Below, piece by piece: positions 8,554 through 16,310 of a stretch of 64,000 nt of DNA (position 1 is its first letter; each line of letters starts with the position of its first letter). The stretch spans positions 3,062 through 67,061 of the forward strand of contig CBFGTM010000014.1 in assembly GCA_965652025.1 (NCBI GenBank), read 5' to 3'. This stretch comes from CAVVWJ01 sp965652025. Its GTDB lineage: Bacteria > Gemmatimonadota > Gemmatimonadetes > Gemmatimonadales > GWC2-71-9. Both the position numbers and the translations under genes were made by a program. The notes beneath the pieces are model-generated. The model searched no databases and was not told the origin of the DNA. It saw only the letters and a program-made list of their open reading frames with translations.

Positions 8554-9294
8554 ATGCGCGCAACGCTACTGGTCGGCTTGACCACTCTAGTCTGCTCCCA
8601 GCTCTCCGGACAAACGCTGGAGCAGCGGCTGGAGGCCGCATCCGACGGCACAGTGCATCTGAGCTTCGCCGCCCGGCCGGGCGTGTGCGGGAGTGGGGCT
8701 GGTAACATCAACATCAGGGAAGCCACCGACGAATGGGAGACTGACTGCGAGCACCAGCCGGTACGGGTATCGCTGGAGCTGGCGGGTGGACGGGTCATCG
8801 CACTTCGAACCTACGTGGGCGGGCGCTGGCGCACTGGCGGCAAGGCCGCCGATCTGGGCACGGTTCGGCCGCAGGACGCGGCGAGATACCTGCTGGATCT
8901 GGCCTCCCGACCAAGTGACCTCGATGGAGACCCCGTGCTTCCCGCAACTCTCGCCGACAGTGTCGTCGTCTGGCCTGCGTTACTCCGGATTGCTCGCACC
9001 GACCGGCTGCCGGAGGAGCGGCGCCGGACTGCGGTGTTCTGGCTGAGCCAGGCAGCGGGAGACGCCGCAGCCCGCGCGCTCGACTCCATAGTTGTAGATG
9101 AGCGGGGCGACCGCGAGGTGCGGAAACAAGCGGTCTTCGCTCTGTCGCAGCGGTCCGGAAACGAAGGAGTTCCCGCGCTCATCCGAATCGCCCGCAGCAA
9201 CACCGACCCCGAGCTTCGCAAGACCGCCCTCTTTTGGTTGGGCCAAAGTAACGACCCCAGAGCTATAGACCTGTTCGAGCAGATTCTCCGCTAA
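8554..9294 (+). CDS. Secreted HEAT-repeat protein
   Basis: 246 residues from the ATG at 8554, seven bases after the previous HEAT gene. A signal peptide (MRATLLVGLTTLVCSQLSGQ) is followed by a beta-rich domain with two Cys (residues about 50 and 70) that could form a disulfide. Three C-terminal HEAT repeats share the core of the upstream protein (RRTAVFWLSQ, RKQAVFALSQ, RKTALFWLGQ), so the two genes are paralogous in this half. The gene ends with TAA at 9292, but the same frame continues open for 42 more codons and encodes a hydrophobic helix with a basic tail (see 9295-9422). No enzyme motif is seen. Confidence 0.85.
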   Translation: MRATLLVGLTTLVCSQLSGQTLEQRLEAASDGTVHLSFAARPGVCGSGAGNINIREATDEWETDCEHQPVRVSLELAGGRVIALRTYVGGRWRTGGKAADLGTVRPQDAARYLLDLASRPSDLDGDPVLPATLADSVVVWPALLRIARTDRLPEERRRTAVFWLSQAAGDAAARALDSIVVDERGDREVRKQAVFALSQRSGNEGVPALIRIARSNTDPELRKTALFWLGQSNDPRAIDLFEQILR

Positions 9295-9422
9295 TCGAGG
9301 GGCGGACGGGGAGCCGCACCTCTTGACGGCGGGGGAACTGCGGCGCCCATCGTCGGCCTCGCCCTGGCAGGCGTGGCAGTCCTGGCTCTCGCCGTAAACC
9401 GCTATCACAAGTCCGCGGCGTG
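9295..9422 (+). other. In-frame coding-like tail after the HEAT gene stop
   Basis: Directly after TAA 9292-9294, and in the same frame, 42 sense codons run to TGA at 9420. They encode a Gly-rich linker, then a hydrophobic helix (PIVGLALAGVAVLALAV) and a basic end (NRYHKSAA). This is the layout of a C-terminal membrane anchor or sorting tail. No ATG, GTG or TTG precedes the helix, so it is not a separate gene. Recoding, recent nonsense mutation or a sequence error are all possible. Confidence 0.6.
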
Positions 9423-9442
9423 AGCGCCATTACCTTTCGGCC

Positions 9443-10519
9443 ATGCACGCCATGGTTCGTCTGGGAAGCTGGGTCTCTGGAGTACTGCTGGCAGCCTGTG
9501 GATCCTCGAGTCCACCGGCTACTGTCGTGGAGCTCGCCCTGTCGGGGGATACGGTCCTCGCGCCATACGGCGAAGTCTCCGAAGCTGCCTGGCTGGGCGG
9601 CGAGCGCTGGGCCGTACTGGCCGTAGCCGATGAGTTAGTCGGTATCGTCGATTTTAGCCGACGAACTGCTGCCCCCCTGGTACGCCGAGGCTCACCCGAC
9701 CTGCGGAACCCCTCCAATCTCTTTGTGGCGGAAGACACTCTCCATGTTGGGGATTGGGGGCTGCGTCGGCTGGGCCTATGGCTACCTTCCGGCCGTCTGG
9801 CCCGAGTCATTCCGGCGCCGAGAGTTACCCGGGGCACTCTTCCGCGAGCTCGGGACGGTGCGGGCAACTTCTATTTGGACCTCTACCCTATGCCCGGTCC
9901 CGACGGCAGCGGCAATCGCGACTCCGCGGCATTGGTTCGTACCGATCCTGCTTTGACCCGGGCCGACACCATTGCCCGGCTGGCTCCGCTCGATATCGCC
10001 GAGGTCGTCGGCGAGGCCGGACGGCGGTTCGAGCGCCGGGTATTCAGTGGAGTGGATCGGTGGGGAGTACTTCCCGACGGCTGGGTCTGGGTCGCAAGAG
10101 TGTACGAGAACCGGGTGGACTGGCGCTCGCCGGAGGGAAAATGGGTGCGAGGTGAGCCGCTGCCCGATCGAGTCCTGGAGGTGACCCGGTATGACAGGGA
10201 GCTGTTCCTGCGCCGATTTCCACCCGAGCTGCGTCGCACCGCGCAGGAACTGCCCTTCGCCGTGGTGAAGCCGCCTTTCGAAGCTGGATTTACCAGCCCT
10301 TCGGGCGAGGTCTGGCTGGAGAAGAGCCGCGCCCCAGCTGATTCTACTCGCAGCTACCACATTGTGGACCGCCAGGGCAGGTTAGTGCGGGACGTCAGGG
10401 TGCGAGGTCAGGGCCGGATCACCGCGCTGAGTGAAACTAGTGCGCTCCTGGCGGAGCCGGTCCCCGATGGAACCCGGTTCATCAGTATCACCGTTCCGAC
10501 CACAATCGCCAGGCCATAG
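9443..10519 (+). CDS. Lipoprotein, probable six-bladed beta-propeller
   Basis: 358 residues with a lipobox (LLAACGS) giving a lipid-modified Cys near residue 20. The start may be the ATG at 9443 or 9452. The mature part is beta-rich with repeated WxxxxGRLxR-like strands, as in 6-bladed propeller lipoproteins. It shares a long motif set with the next gene (VLPDG.WVAR...NRVDWR, then KPPFE......PSGEVWL), so the two are tandem duplicates. It would sit on the periplasmic or outer face. A ligand cannot be named. Confidence 0.85.
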   Translation: MHAMVRLGSWVSGVLLAACGSSSPPATVVELALSGDTVLAPYGEVSEAAWLGGERWAVLAVADELVGIVDFSRRTAAPLVRRGSPDLRNPSNLFVAEDTLHVGDWGLRRLGLWLPSGRLARVIPAPRVTRGTLPRARDGAGNFYLDLYPMPGPDGSGNRDSAALVRTDPALTRADTIARLAPLDIAEVVGEAGRRFERRVFSGVDRWGVLPDGWVWVARVYENRVDWRSPEGKWVRGEPLPDRVLEVTRYDRELFLRRFPPELRRTAQELPFAVVKPPFEAGFTSPSGEVWLEKSRAPADSTRSYHIVDRQGRLVRDVRVRGQGRITALSETSALLAEPVPDGTRFISITVPTTIARP

Positions 10520-10528
10520 GACCTTTCG

Positions 10529-11629
10529 ATGAAGGTGATCCAGTTTGTCGTTCTCTTCGGTATTGCCAGTGTGGGGTGCCACTCCGCGGAGAGTCAGAGC
10601 GCCTTGAGGCCGGAAGCGCGACTGCCGGGCAGCTTCGGAGCACTCAGCAATGTGGTGGAGCTGAGTGATGGGAGGGTGATCTTTGCCGACACCAAGGGGA
10701 AACTCTTCGTCCGGGGCGACTTCAAGTCCGGACGGGTCGATACCCTCGGCAATCGAGTAGACTCGGTGACCACCAGCAGCGCGGCGGGGCAATACAAGTT
10801 CCCGGGGTGGGTGGCCCACTTGGCCGGAGATACCGTAGCGCTGGTTGACTTCAGCGCGCTCCGGACCACCCTCTGGAACGAGGCGGGGCAGCCCTTGAAA
10901 GTGCTGCCGATCCAGCAAGTCTCGGGGCACACTCCGGTGTTGCTGTACGACACCCTCGGTCACGGGTACAAGGTTGATTATCAGGCGGTGCTGGGAGGCG
11001 GAGAGCCCGGGCGCGCCCTGCGGCCCGATAGCATCCCGGTACTGCGGCTGACCCTGTCAGGCAAATCAGTCGATACAGTGGCTCAGTTGTCCTCACCCGA
11101 GTATGGCGATGCCATCTTTGGGGAGGAAGTTCAGCAGGCTGCCAAGGTCTTTGCGCCCAACGATTTCTTCGGTGTGCTCCCGGATGGAACAGCCTGGGTA
11201 GCCCGGGCCCGGCTGAACCGGGTGGATTGGCGTGCGCCGAACGGAACCTGGATCCGAGGGGAGACGCGGTCCTATACCAGAGTACCGGTCACGGATGCCG
11301 ACAAGGAGCGGGTACTAGCCCAGGTCCGCCTGCAGGGGAAGCAGTTCGGGATGCCGCAGGACCTTCGTGTCGTCTATCCCTTCGCCGAAACGAAGCCGCC
11401 GTTCGAGCACGCAGTTGGCAGACCGTCCGGTGAAGTCTGGCTTCAGCGGCCACGCACCTCGGACACTGCACCGCTTACTTACGACGTCTGGAATCGAAAA
11501 GGAAAGTGGACTCGTGAGGTTACGCTGCCTGCTGGTGCCACCCTGGCCGGTTTTGGTGCGAATGGTGTCCTTTATGCCGCTATGAAGAATGCGGATGAGA
11601 CTCGCACGATAGGACGATTTCGGCTGTAG
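10529..11629 (+). CDS. Lipoprotein, paralogue of the upstream propeller protein
   Basis: 366 residues. The lipobox is GIASVGC, with the Cys at about residue 17. Strand pattern and motifs match the gene 9 bases upstream: GVLPDGTAWVARARLNRVDWR, and KPPFEHAVGRPSGEVWLQR near the end. Both are probably beta-propeller surface lipoproteins made from one transcript. Divergence between the copies is large outside the shared motifs, so the duplication is old. Function is unknown. Confidence 0.85.
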   Translation: MKVIQFVVLFGIASVGCHSAESQSALRPEARLPGSFGALSNVVELSDGRVIFADTKGKLFVRGDFKSGRVDTLGNRVDSVTTSSAAGQYKFPGWVAHLAGDTVALVDFSALRTTLWNEAGQPLKVLPIQQVSGHTPVLLYDTLGHGYKVDYQAVLGGGEPGRALRPDSIPVLRLTLSGKSVDTVAQLSSPEYGDAIFGEEVQQAAKVFAPNDFFGVLPDGTAWVARARLNRVDWRAPNGTWIRGETRSYTRVPVTDADKERVLAQVRLQGKQFGMPQDLRVVYPFAETKPPFEHAVGRPSGEVWLQRPRTSDTAPLTYDVWNRKGKWTREVTLPAGATLAGFGANGVLYAAMKNADETRTIGRFRL

Positions 11630-11638
11630 CTGAAGGGC

Positions 11639-12376
11639 TCAGGACGACCTGGAGTCGTCGAGACTCGCGACCCGCGCATCGCGAGGAACTACTTCCAACC
11701 GGTCGGTTTCCCTGCGGTTTTGACGCTGGCCCTGCTCGTACCACCTCCGGGTGATCTCGCCAGCGAGCTCGCGATTGCCCAACCCGAATGCCAGACCCAC
11801 TGCTAACGCTGCCGCTCCTAGAATAAGGGTGAATGCCGCGGTTACGATCTCTTCCGCCACCCCGACCTGCTGCAGCGCCATGAACAGCGCGATCACGATG
11901 ACCGCACCCTTGGCCAGCTTGGCGACTGTGGGCACACCTGAGAGGCTGCCCGCGGAGGCGACGATCAGTCCGCGAACGAACTCGCCCACGATGATGCCCA
12001 GAATGACAATGACGATGGCGGCAATCAGGGTGGGAATAAACGCGAGCATGGCGCCGAACATCTCGTTGATGCTCTCGAGGCCCAGCGCCGTACTGGCCAG
12101 CAGAATCACCACCAGCATTACCAGCCAGAAGATCAACTTGGCCAGAGCCCGTACCGGATCGAGCCGCGAGCCGGTCCGCCCGACGACTTCGTCCAGCCCG
12201 CCGACGCTAGCCACCCGATTGAAGTTCAGCCGCTTGAGGGTCTCGTCGGCCCAGTGCTGGACCTGGCGGGCCAGGAAATACCCGGTGAGCAGGATGACCG
12301 CCGCGCCAACCAGTGCCGGCACCACACTGCCGATCTGTTCGGCTCCGATGAGAATCCGCTGCCAAAGCTCCGTCAC
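11639..12376 (-). CDS. Mechanosensitive-channel-like membrane protein (CmpX/TM-helix repeat type)
   Basis: 245 residues from a GTG that overlaps the upstream stop by 4 bases (GTGA). Four to five hydrophobic helices are visible, among them VVPALVGAAVILLTGYFLA and TLIAAIVIVILGIIVGEF. The last helix, ILGAAALAVGLAFGLGNREL, resembles the Gly/Ala-rich pore helix of MscS-related proteins. The C-terminus is charged and cytoplasmic. There is no full MscS beta domain, so this fits the short conserved TM-helix (CmpX-like) family rather than a typical MscS. Likely an inner-membrane osmotic or tension-responsive protein. Confidence 0.8.
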   Translation of the reverse strand: MTELWQRILIGAEQIGSVVPALVGAAVILLTGYFLARQVQHWADETLKRLNFNRVASVGGLDEVVGRTGSRLDPVRALAKLIFWLVMLVVILLASTALGLESINEMFGAMLAFIPTLIAAIVIVILGIIVGEFVRGLIVASAGSLSGVPTVAKLAKGAVIVIALFMALQQVGVAEEIVTAAFTLILGAAALAVGLAFGLGNRELAGEITRRWYEQGQRQNRRETDRLEVVPRDARVASLDDSRSS

Positions 12377-13410
12377 GCTGTAACCTCGATGACGAGTTTT
12401 CCGACCTGTTCACCTCGAGCCAGCCGCTCGATCGCGTCGAACGCTTGATTCCAGGGGACCACCCGATCGACCACCGGCCAGAGCTTCCCTTCGCCGGCAA
12501 GCCGGACGATCTCGGCGTATTCCCGGCGATTTCCCAGCGTCGACCCCAGGAGGGACCACTGATGCCAGAACAGCCGCCGGAGATCCAGGGAAACCTTGGG
12601 CCCCGTCGTCGCCCCGCAGATCAGGAGTCGGCCCCCTCGCCGGAGCGCCCGGAGCGACTGCCGCCAGCTCTGCTCTCCGTTGCTGTCCACGATCGCGTCC
12701 GCGCCCATTCCGCCGGTGAGCTTCCTGGTTTCGGCAGCCACGTCGTCCCGCTGGTGGTTGAGCGCGACGTCGGCGCCGAGTGACCGGGCCACCTCCAGCT
12801 TGGCGTCGGTTCCGCTGGTGACAATCGTCCGGGCGCCGAGGTGGCGGGCTACTTGGAGGGCCGCCATCGAGACCCCTCCCCCGATGCCCCAGATCAGGAC
12901 CGTCTCCCCGGCCCGGACCTGGCCCCGTGTCGTCAGCATTCGCCAGGCCGTGAGCGTCGCCAGCGAAAACGCGGCTGCCTGGGGCCAGGGCATGGGGTCG
13001 GGTACCCGTGCCAGATTGTCAGCCGGCAGCACCAGGTACTCCCTGGCTGTTCCAGACCGGTGCTCCCCGAGGACCTGAAGACTTCCGCAGAGCGAATCCT
13101 CGCCTTGCAAGCACCATGGACAAGTGCGGCAGGAGAGAGTGGGGTTGATCATCACCCGGTCACCCGGCTTCAGTCCCGTCACCGAGGCACCGACTTCGAC
13201 CACGGTTCCGGCTCCATCGCAGCCTACCACGTGGGGAAAGCTGTAGTTGGCCCCGGGGAGCCCTTCGGCAACGAACAGGTCGAGCCGGTTGAGGGCCATG
13301 GCGCGAACGCGGACGAGCACGTCACTAGGCGTTTCGATGACTGGCTCCGGCAACTCCTGTACCTGGAGGTGCTCGCGGCCACCCACCGCCGTCAGGGTCA
13401 ACGCCTTCAC
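12373..13410 (-). CDS. Zinc-type MDR oxidoreductase (quinone/enoyl reductase-like)
   Basis: 345 residues from a GTG at 13410 (VKALTLTAVGG). It has an N-terminal GroES-like domain and a Rossmann fold with the nucleotide loop VLIWGIGGGVSMAALQ. Four cysteines in CRTCPWCLQGEDSLC form the structural zinc site. The usual catalytic zinc ligands are absent: NRLDL stands where CHTDL is expected and VGCDGAG where GHEGAG is expected. It therefore fits the NADPH-dependent quinone or enoyl reductase branch rather than a true alcohol dehydrogenase. It lies 13 bases after the surface-protein gene and overlaps the channel gene. Confidence 0.88.
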   Translation of the reverse strand: MKALTLTAVGGREHLQVQELPEPVIETPSDVLVRVRAMALNRLDLFVAEGLPGANYSFPHVVGCDGAGTVVEVGASVTGLKPGDRVMINPTLSCRTCPWCLQGEDSLCGSLQVLGEHRSGTAREYLVLPADNLARVPDPMPWPQAAAFSLATLTAWRMLTTRGQVRAGETVLIWGIGGGVSMAALQVARHLGARTIVTSGTDAKLEVARSLGADVALNHQRDDVAAETRKLTGGMGADAIVDSNGEQSWRQSLRALRRGGRLLICGATTGPKVSLDLRRLFWHQWSLLGSTLGNRREYAEIVRLAGEGKLWPVVDRVVPWNQAFDAIERLARGEQVGKLVIEVTA

Positions 13411-13423
13411 GTTGTCACTGGGG

Positions 13424-15724
13424 TCAAAACGAAGGGCTGGAGATCTGCTCGCCTGGTTGGAGCGGCACATTCGCCGGAGGACTACCGCTCTGGAGCGGCT
13501 GAAGGACCAGGCCGAACTCGTACCGGCCCTTGGCAGCATCCCTGATCCTGCTGGTGAGGTAGGCCAGACGGTCGCCACCCCGTGACACGGCGATAGCGGC
13601 TACCGGATCTTCGGTCTGGAGAACCTGGGAGGGCGATCCGCTGGCGGCAGGCATCCGCATGATCCGTGAACCGCGCGAGCTCCCCCCTCGCTCCAGGACA
13701 AAGAACAGATCACCATTGCGACCGTATCGGGGGCTGGTCTCCCGGGCGGAGCCTCGGGTAAGTCTCCGCTGTCCAGTGCCGTCCAGTCCCATGGTGTAGA
13801 TAGCGTGATTCCCATCCCGGGCGGAGACGAACACTATCGCTCGACCGTCGGGAGCCACCGTGGGAGAGTGATTGCCTCCCGACGCAATGGTCAGCTGCCG
13901 GTTCTGACTCCCGTCGCTGGCCATGATGGCTATGTGCGTGCTGGTGCCACTGGTCGCAGTGTAGACGATTCGGTTGCCGTCGGGGGTCCAGGCGGGCTCG
14001 CCTTCATTGCCCGGGCTGCTGGTAAGGCGGCGCAACTGGCCGCCGTCGGGGTCCACCAGGTACAGATCGAAATTGCCGTTTCGATTGGAGCTGAACACCA
14101 CGTGGGTACGATCAGGTGACAGCACTGCCTGGATATTGCTGGCGCTGTCGGCGAGGATCGGGACCGGTGTCAGAGGGCCGGGCACGCGCATCTGGTAGAT
14201 CCCGAAATTGCCACCCCGGTTGGAGCTGAAGAGCAGATCGCCAACCACGTACACATCGGCTATCGCCCTCTTGCCCCAGGGCATCGTCGCCGTAATCTCG
14301 GCATGTCCCAGACCGACGCCGTCGACCTGTCCGTTCTCGCGCACCGTGGCAACCTCCGCATTATCCGAGCTCCAGCGGGCGCTGGGCGTCCGGGTGCCCG
14401 AGGCCGCATCCGGGTCTCGGAGAATTGCGGATAGTGTCATGCGCTGGCCCACCAGCAGTCCAGCCCTGAATGGCTCTATCGTGATCTCCCCGGCGACTAC
14501 CTGGATGGTCCACACGGCTGGTTTGATTCCGGGAAGCCGGGCTGTCAGGGTCGTCGTTCCGACCAGCTTAGGGGTGACTACGCCGGTGCCGGGATCGAAA
14601 GCTGCAATAGCGCTGTCGCCCAGCTCCCACTGGACCTGAGCCTCGGGTATGGGATTCGAATCGGCCGACTCGGCGACGGCGGTAAACAGGCGGGTCGAGC
14701 GCAGCGGCAGCTGGATCGTGCCCCCCTGGGGCGGAGAGACCACCAACGCATCGGGGACCCGGTACACCGACACGGCCGTTCGTCGCTCCTGACCGTACCC
14801 GGCCGCAATAATCTCGGCCTGCCCCGCGGCACGGCCGCGGACCACCCCGCCGCTGCTTACGGTAGCGACCGTCGTATCGGTGGACCTCCACTTGAGGACT
14901 CCCCGAATCTCTCGATTCCCCTGACTCGGAACCACCGCGCGCAGCGTGTCGGTCTCATTCGGCGCCAGTTGGAGCCGGCTCGGCGCAACGGCGAAGTCGG
15001 TCTGCACCACTTCCACCGGCAGGGTGGCCATGAGCTGGCCGGAGGTGGCTTGCACAATCGTGCGGCCCGGTGCAACGCCGCTTACCATGCCTCCGGAGTC
15101 GACCCGGGCGATCTCGGGCTTGAGTGACTTGATCATCACCCGGCCAACCGATACCGGGGTGCCGTCTTCTTTCTGAGCGTGGGCGGAAATTCGGACAGTC
15201 TCTCCCGGATAGAGGCTCAAGGAGGACGGCTCCAGGGTGAGGACCGAGGCCGCCGCGGGGCGGGAGGACGACTCGCCTGGCGCTCCTCCAGTTATCAGCA
15301 CTGCCATCGAGGCCCGCCGTCCCTGGGAACGAGCCTCGATCTTCGCCAGGCCTGGCTTCACACCGATCACTGTACCGTCCTTGTGGACCTGGGCGATCAG
15401 CGTATCGGAGCTCCAGAACGTGAACTTGGCGGTGGGAATCAGATTACCGCGTTGATCGAACGCGGTGGCGAACAGGACCTGTTTCTGCCCCACGCCGAGG
15501 GTCATGGTCTCAGGGGTAACCTGAACTTCGGCCACCGTCTGTGCCGCCAGCGGGGGGGCTGACGCCAACGCTGTAATCATAAGAGCAACATGCGCATAGC
15601 GACTCAGCGCAGGGTGGGGACCGAGGCCGCCGCTGGCTGCTGGAGGAGGCGCTGAGGGCACTGGGCGATGGGTTCCGGAATGGTTTGGTGGTGGCGTAAT
15701 AATAGCGCGCTGCATCCACTGCAT
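13424..15724 (-). CDS. Surface protein with bacterial Ig-like (Big_2) domains and a TolB-like PD40 propeller
   Basis: About 766 residues if started at the ATG at 15724; ATGs at 15715 and 15802 are alternatives. A signal-like segment (HVALMITALASAPPLAAQ) precedes about five Big_2-type repeats, each ending like WSSDNAEVATVRENGQVDGV with a following G.AEITA strand (mature residues about 1-470). The C-terminal third has PD40/TolB-like propeller blades (VVFSSNRNGNFDLYLVDPDG, IVFVSARDGNHAIYTMGLDG). It is exported, probably to the cell surface. It leads a minus-strand operon with the MDR enzyme and the channel protein, and is divergent from the histone-like gene. Confidence 0.88.
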   Translation of the reverse strand: MQWMQRAIITPPPNHSGTHRPVPSAPPPAASGGLGPHPALSRYAHVALMITALASAPPLAAQTVAEVQVTPETMTLGVGQKQVLFATAFDQRGNLIPTAKFTFWSSDTLIAQVHKDGTVIGVKPGLAKIEARSQGRRASMAVLITGGAPGESSSRPAAASVLTLEPSSLSLYPGETVRISAHAQKEDGTPVSVGRVMIKSLKPEIARVDSGGMVSGVAPGRTIVQATSGQLMATLPVEVVQTDFAVAPSRLQLAPNETDTLRAVVPSQGNREIRGVLKWRSTDTTVATVSSGGVVRGRAAGQAEIIAAGYGQERRTAVSVYRVPDALVVSPPQGGTIQLPLRSTRLFTAVAESADSNPIPEAQVQWELGDSAIAAFDPGTGVVTPKLVGTTTLTARLPGIKPAVWTIQVVAGEITIEPFRAGLLVGQRMTLSAILRDPDAASGTRTPSARWSSDNAEVATVRENGQVDGVGLGHAEITATMPWGKRAIADVYVVGDLLFSSNRGGNFGIYQMRVPGPLTPVPILADSASNIQAVLSPDRTHVVFSSNRNGNFDLYLVDPDGGQLRRLTSSPGNEGEPAWTPDGNRIVYTATSGTSTHIAIMASDGSQNRQLTIASGGNHSPTVAPDGRAIVFVSARDGNHAIYTMGLDGTGQRRLTRGSARETSPRYGRNGDLFFVLERGGSSRGSRIMRMPAASGSPSQVLQTEDPVAAIAVSRGGDRLAYLTSRIRDAAKGRYEFGLVLQPLQSGSPPANVPLQPGEQISSPSF

Positions 15725-15737
15725 ACCACAAGCTGAA

Positions 15738-15777
15738 CTTGTGTCTTGCACAAGGCCTCCGGATGTGCAAGTTATAT
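15738..15777 (+). promoter_or_regulatory. Possible operator and promoter before the histone-like gene
   Basis: A perfect inverted repeat CTTGTG-TCTTG-CACAAG (15738-15754) lies in the divergent intergenic space. Downstream, TTATAT (15772-15777) could be a -10 box for the plus-strand gene. A matching -35 (TTGCAC, 15746) is 20 bases away, longer than ideal. The call rests on pattern only. Confidence 0.25.
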
Positions 15778-15855
15778 GTCGGTTCACTGGGAGGCGCCTC
15801 ATCGCCTCAAGACCGGCGGCGGGTGGCGCCGCACATGCGTTTGGAGGGAGCGAAG

Positions 15856-16308
15856 ATGGCCGAACTTCATTTTATGGAGATGGGCTGGTCCGGCTCAGGG
15901 TGGATGGACCCACTGCCCTCGGAATCCCCCCCGTCTTCCACTTCCGCATCCTCATCGTCCTTCGGTTTCGATGAGCCGGCTCCCAGCCGTCGCACTGGTC
16001 GCAAGACCGCCAGGAAGGCTCGTCGTACCGCCCGTAAAGCGGCCAGGTCAACTCGGCGTGGGGCGCGCAAGACTGCCCGCAAAGGTCGGAGAACCGCTCG
16101 CAAAGCCGGCAGGGCCACCAAGCGTGCGGCCCGCAAGTCCGGTGGGGCTGCCCGACGCTCCGCTCGTACGACCGCGCGCAAGGGGCGTCGGACCGCCCGC
16201 AAAGCGGCCAGGTCAGTTAAGCGCTCCGCCCGTAAAGGAGCCAGGTCAGCTAAGCGCACCGCGCGAAAGAGCGCCCGCAAGACCCGGAGATCGAGCCGGC
16301 GGAAATAG
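15856..16308 (+). CDS. Histone H1-like (HC2-type) Lys/Arg/Ala-rich DNA-binding protein
   Basis: 150 residues from the ATG at 15856, with a GGAGGGAG ribosome-binding site 7-8 bases upstream. Residues 1-44 form an odd acidic, Ser/Pro-rich leader with Trp and Met. Residues 45-150 are almost only Arg, Lys, Ala, Ser, Thr and Gly in repeats such as RRTARKAARS and ARKGRRTARKA. This matches bacterial histone H1 C-tail-like proteins (chlamydial Hc2, Bordetella BpH2 type) that compact DNA. Two near-identical DNA segments (16021-16051 and 16186-16216) show internal duplication. It converges with the GH15 gene, with stops 2 bases apart. Frames on both strands are open here, but the ribosome-binding site and composition support this one. 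Confidence 0.8.
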   Translation: MAELHFMEMGWSGSGWMDPLPSESPPSSTSASSSSFGFDEPAPSRRTGRKTARKARRTARKAARSTRRGARKTARKGRRTARKAGRATKRAARKSGGAARRSARTTARKGRRTARKAARSVKRSARKGARSAKRTARKSARKTRRSSRRK

Positions 16309-16310
16309 GC

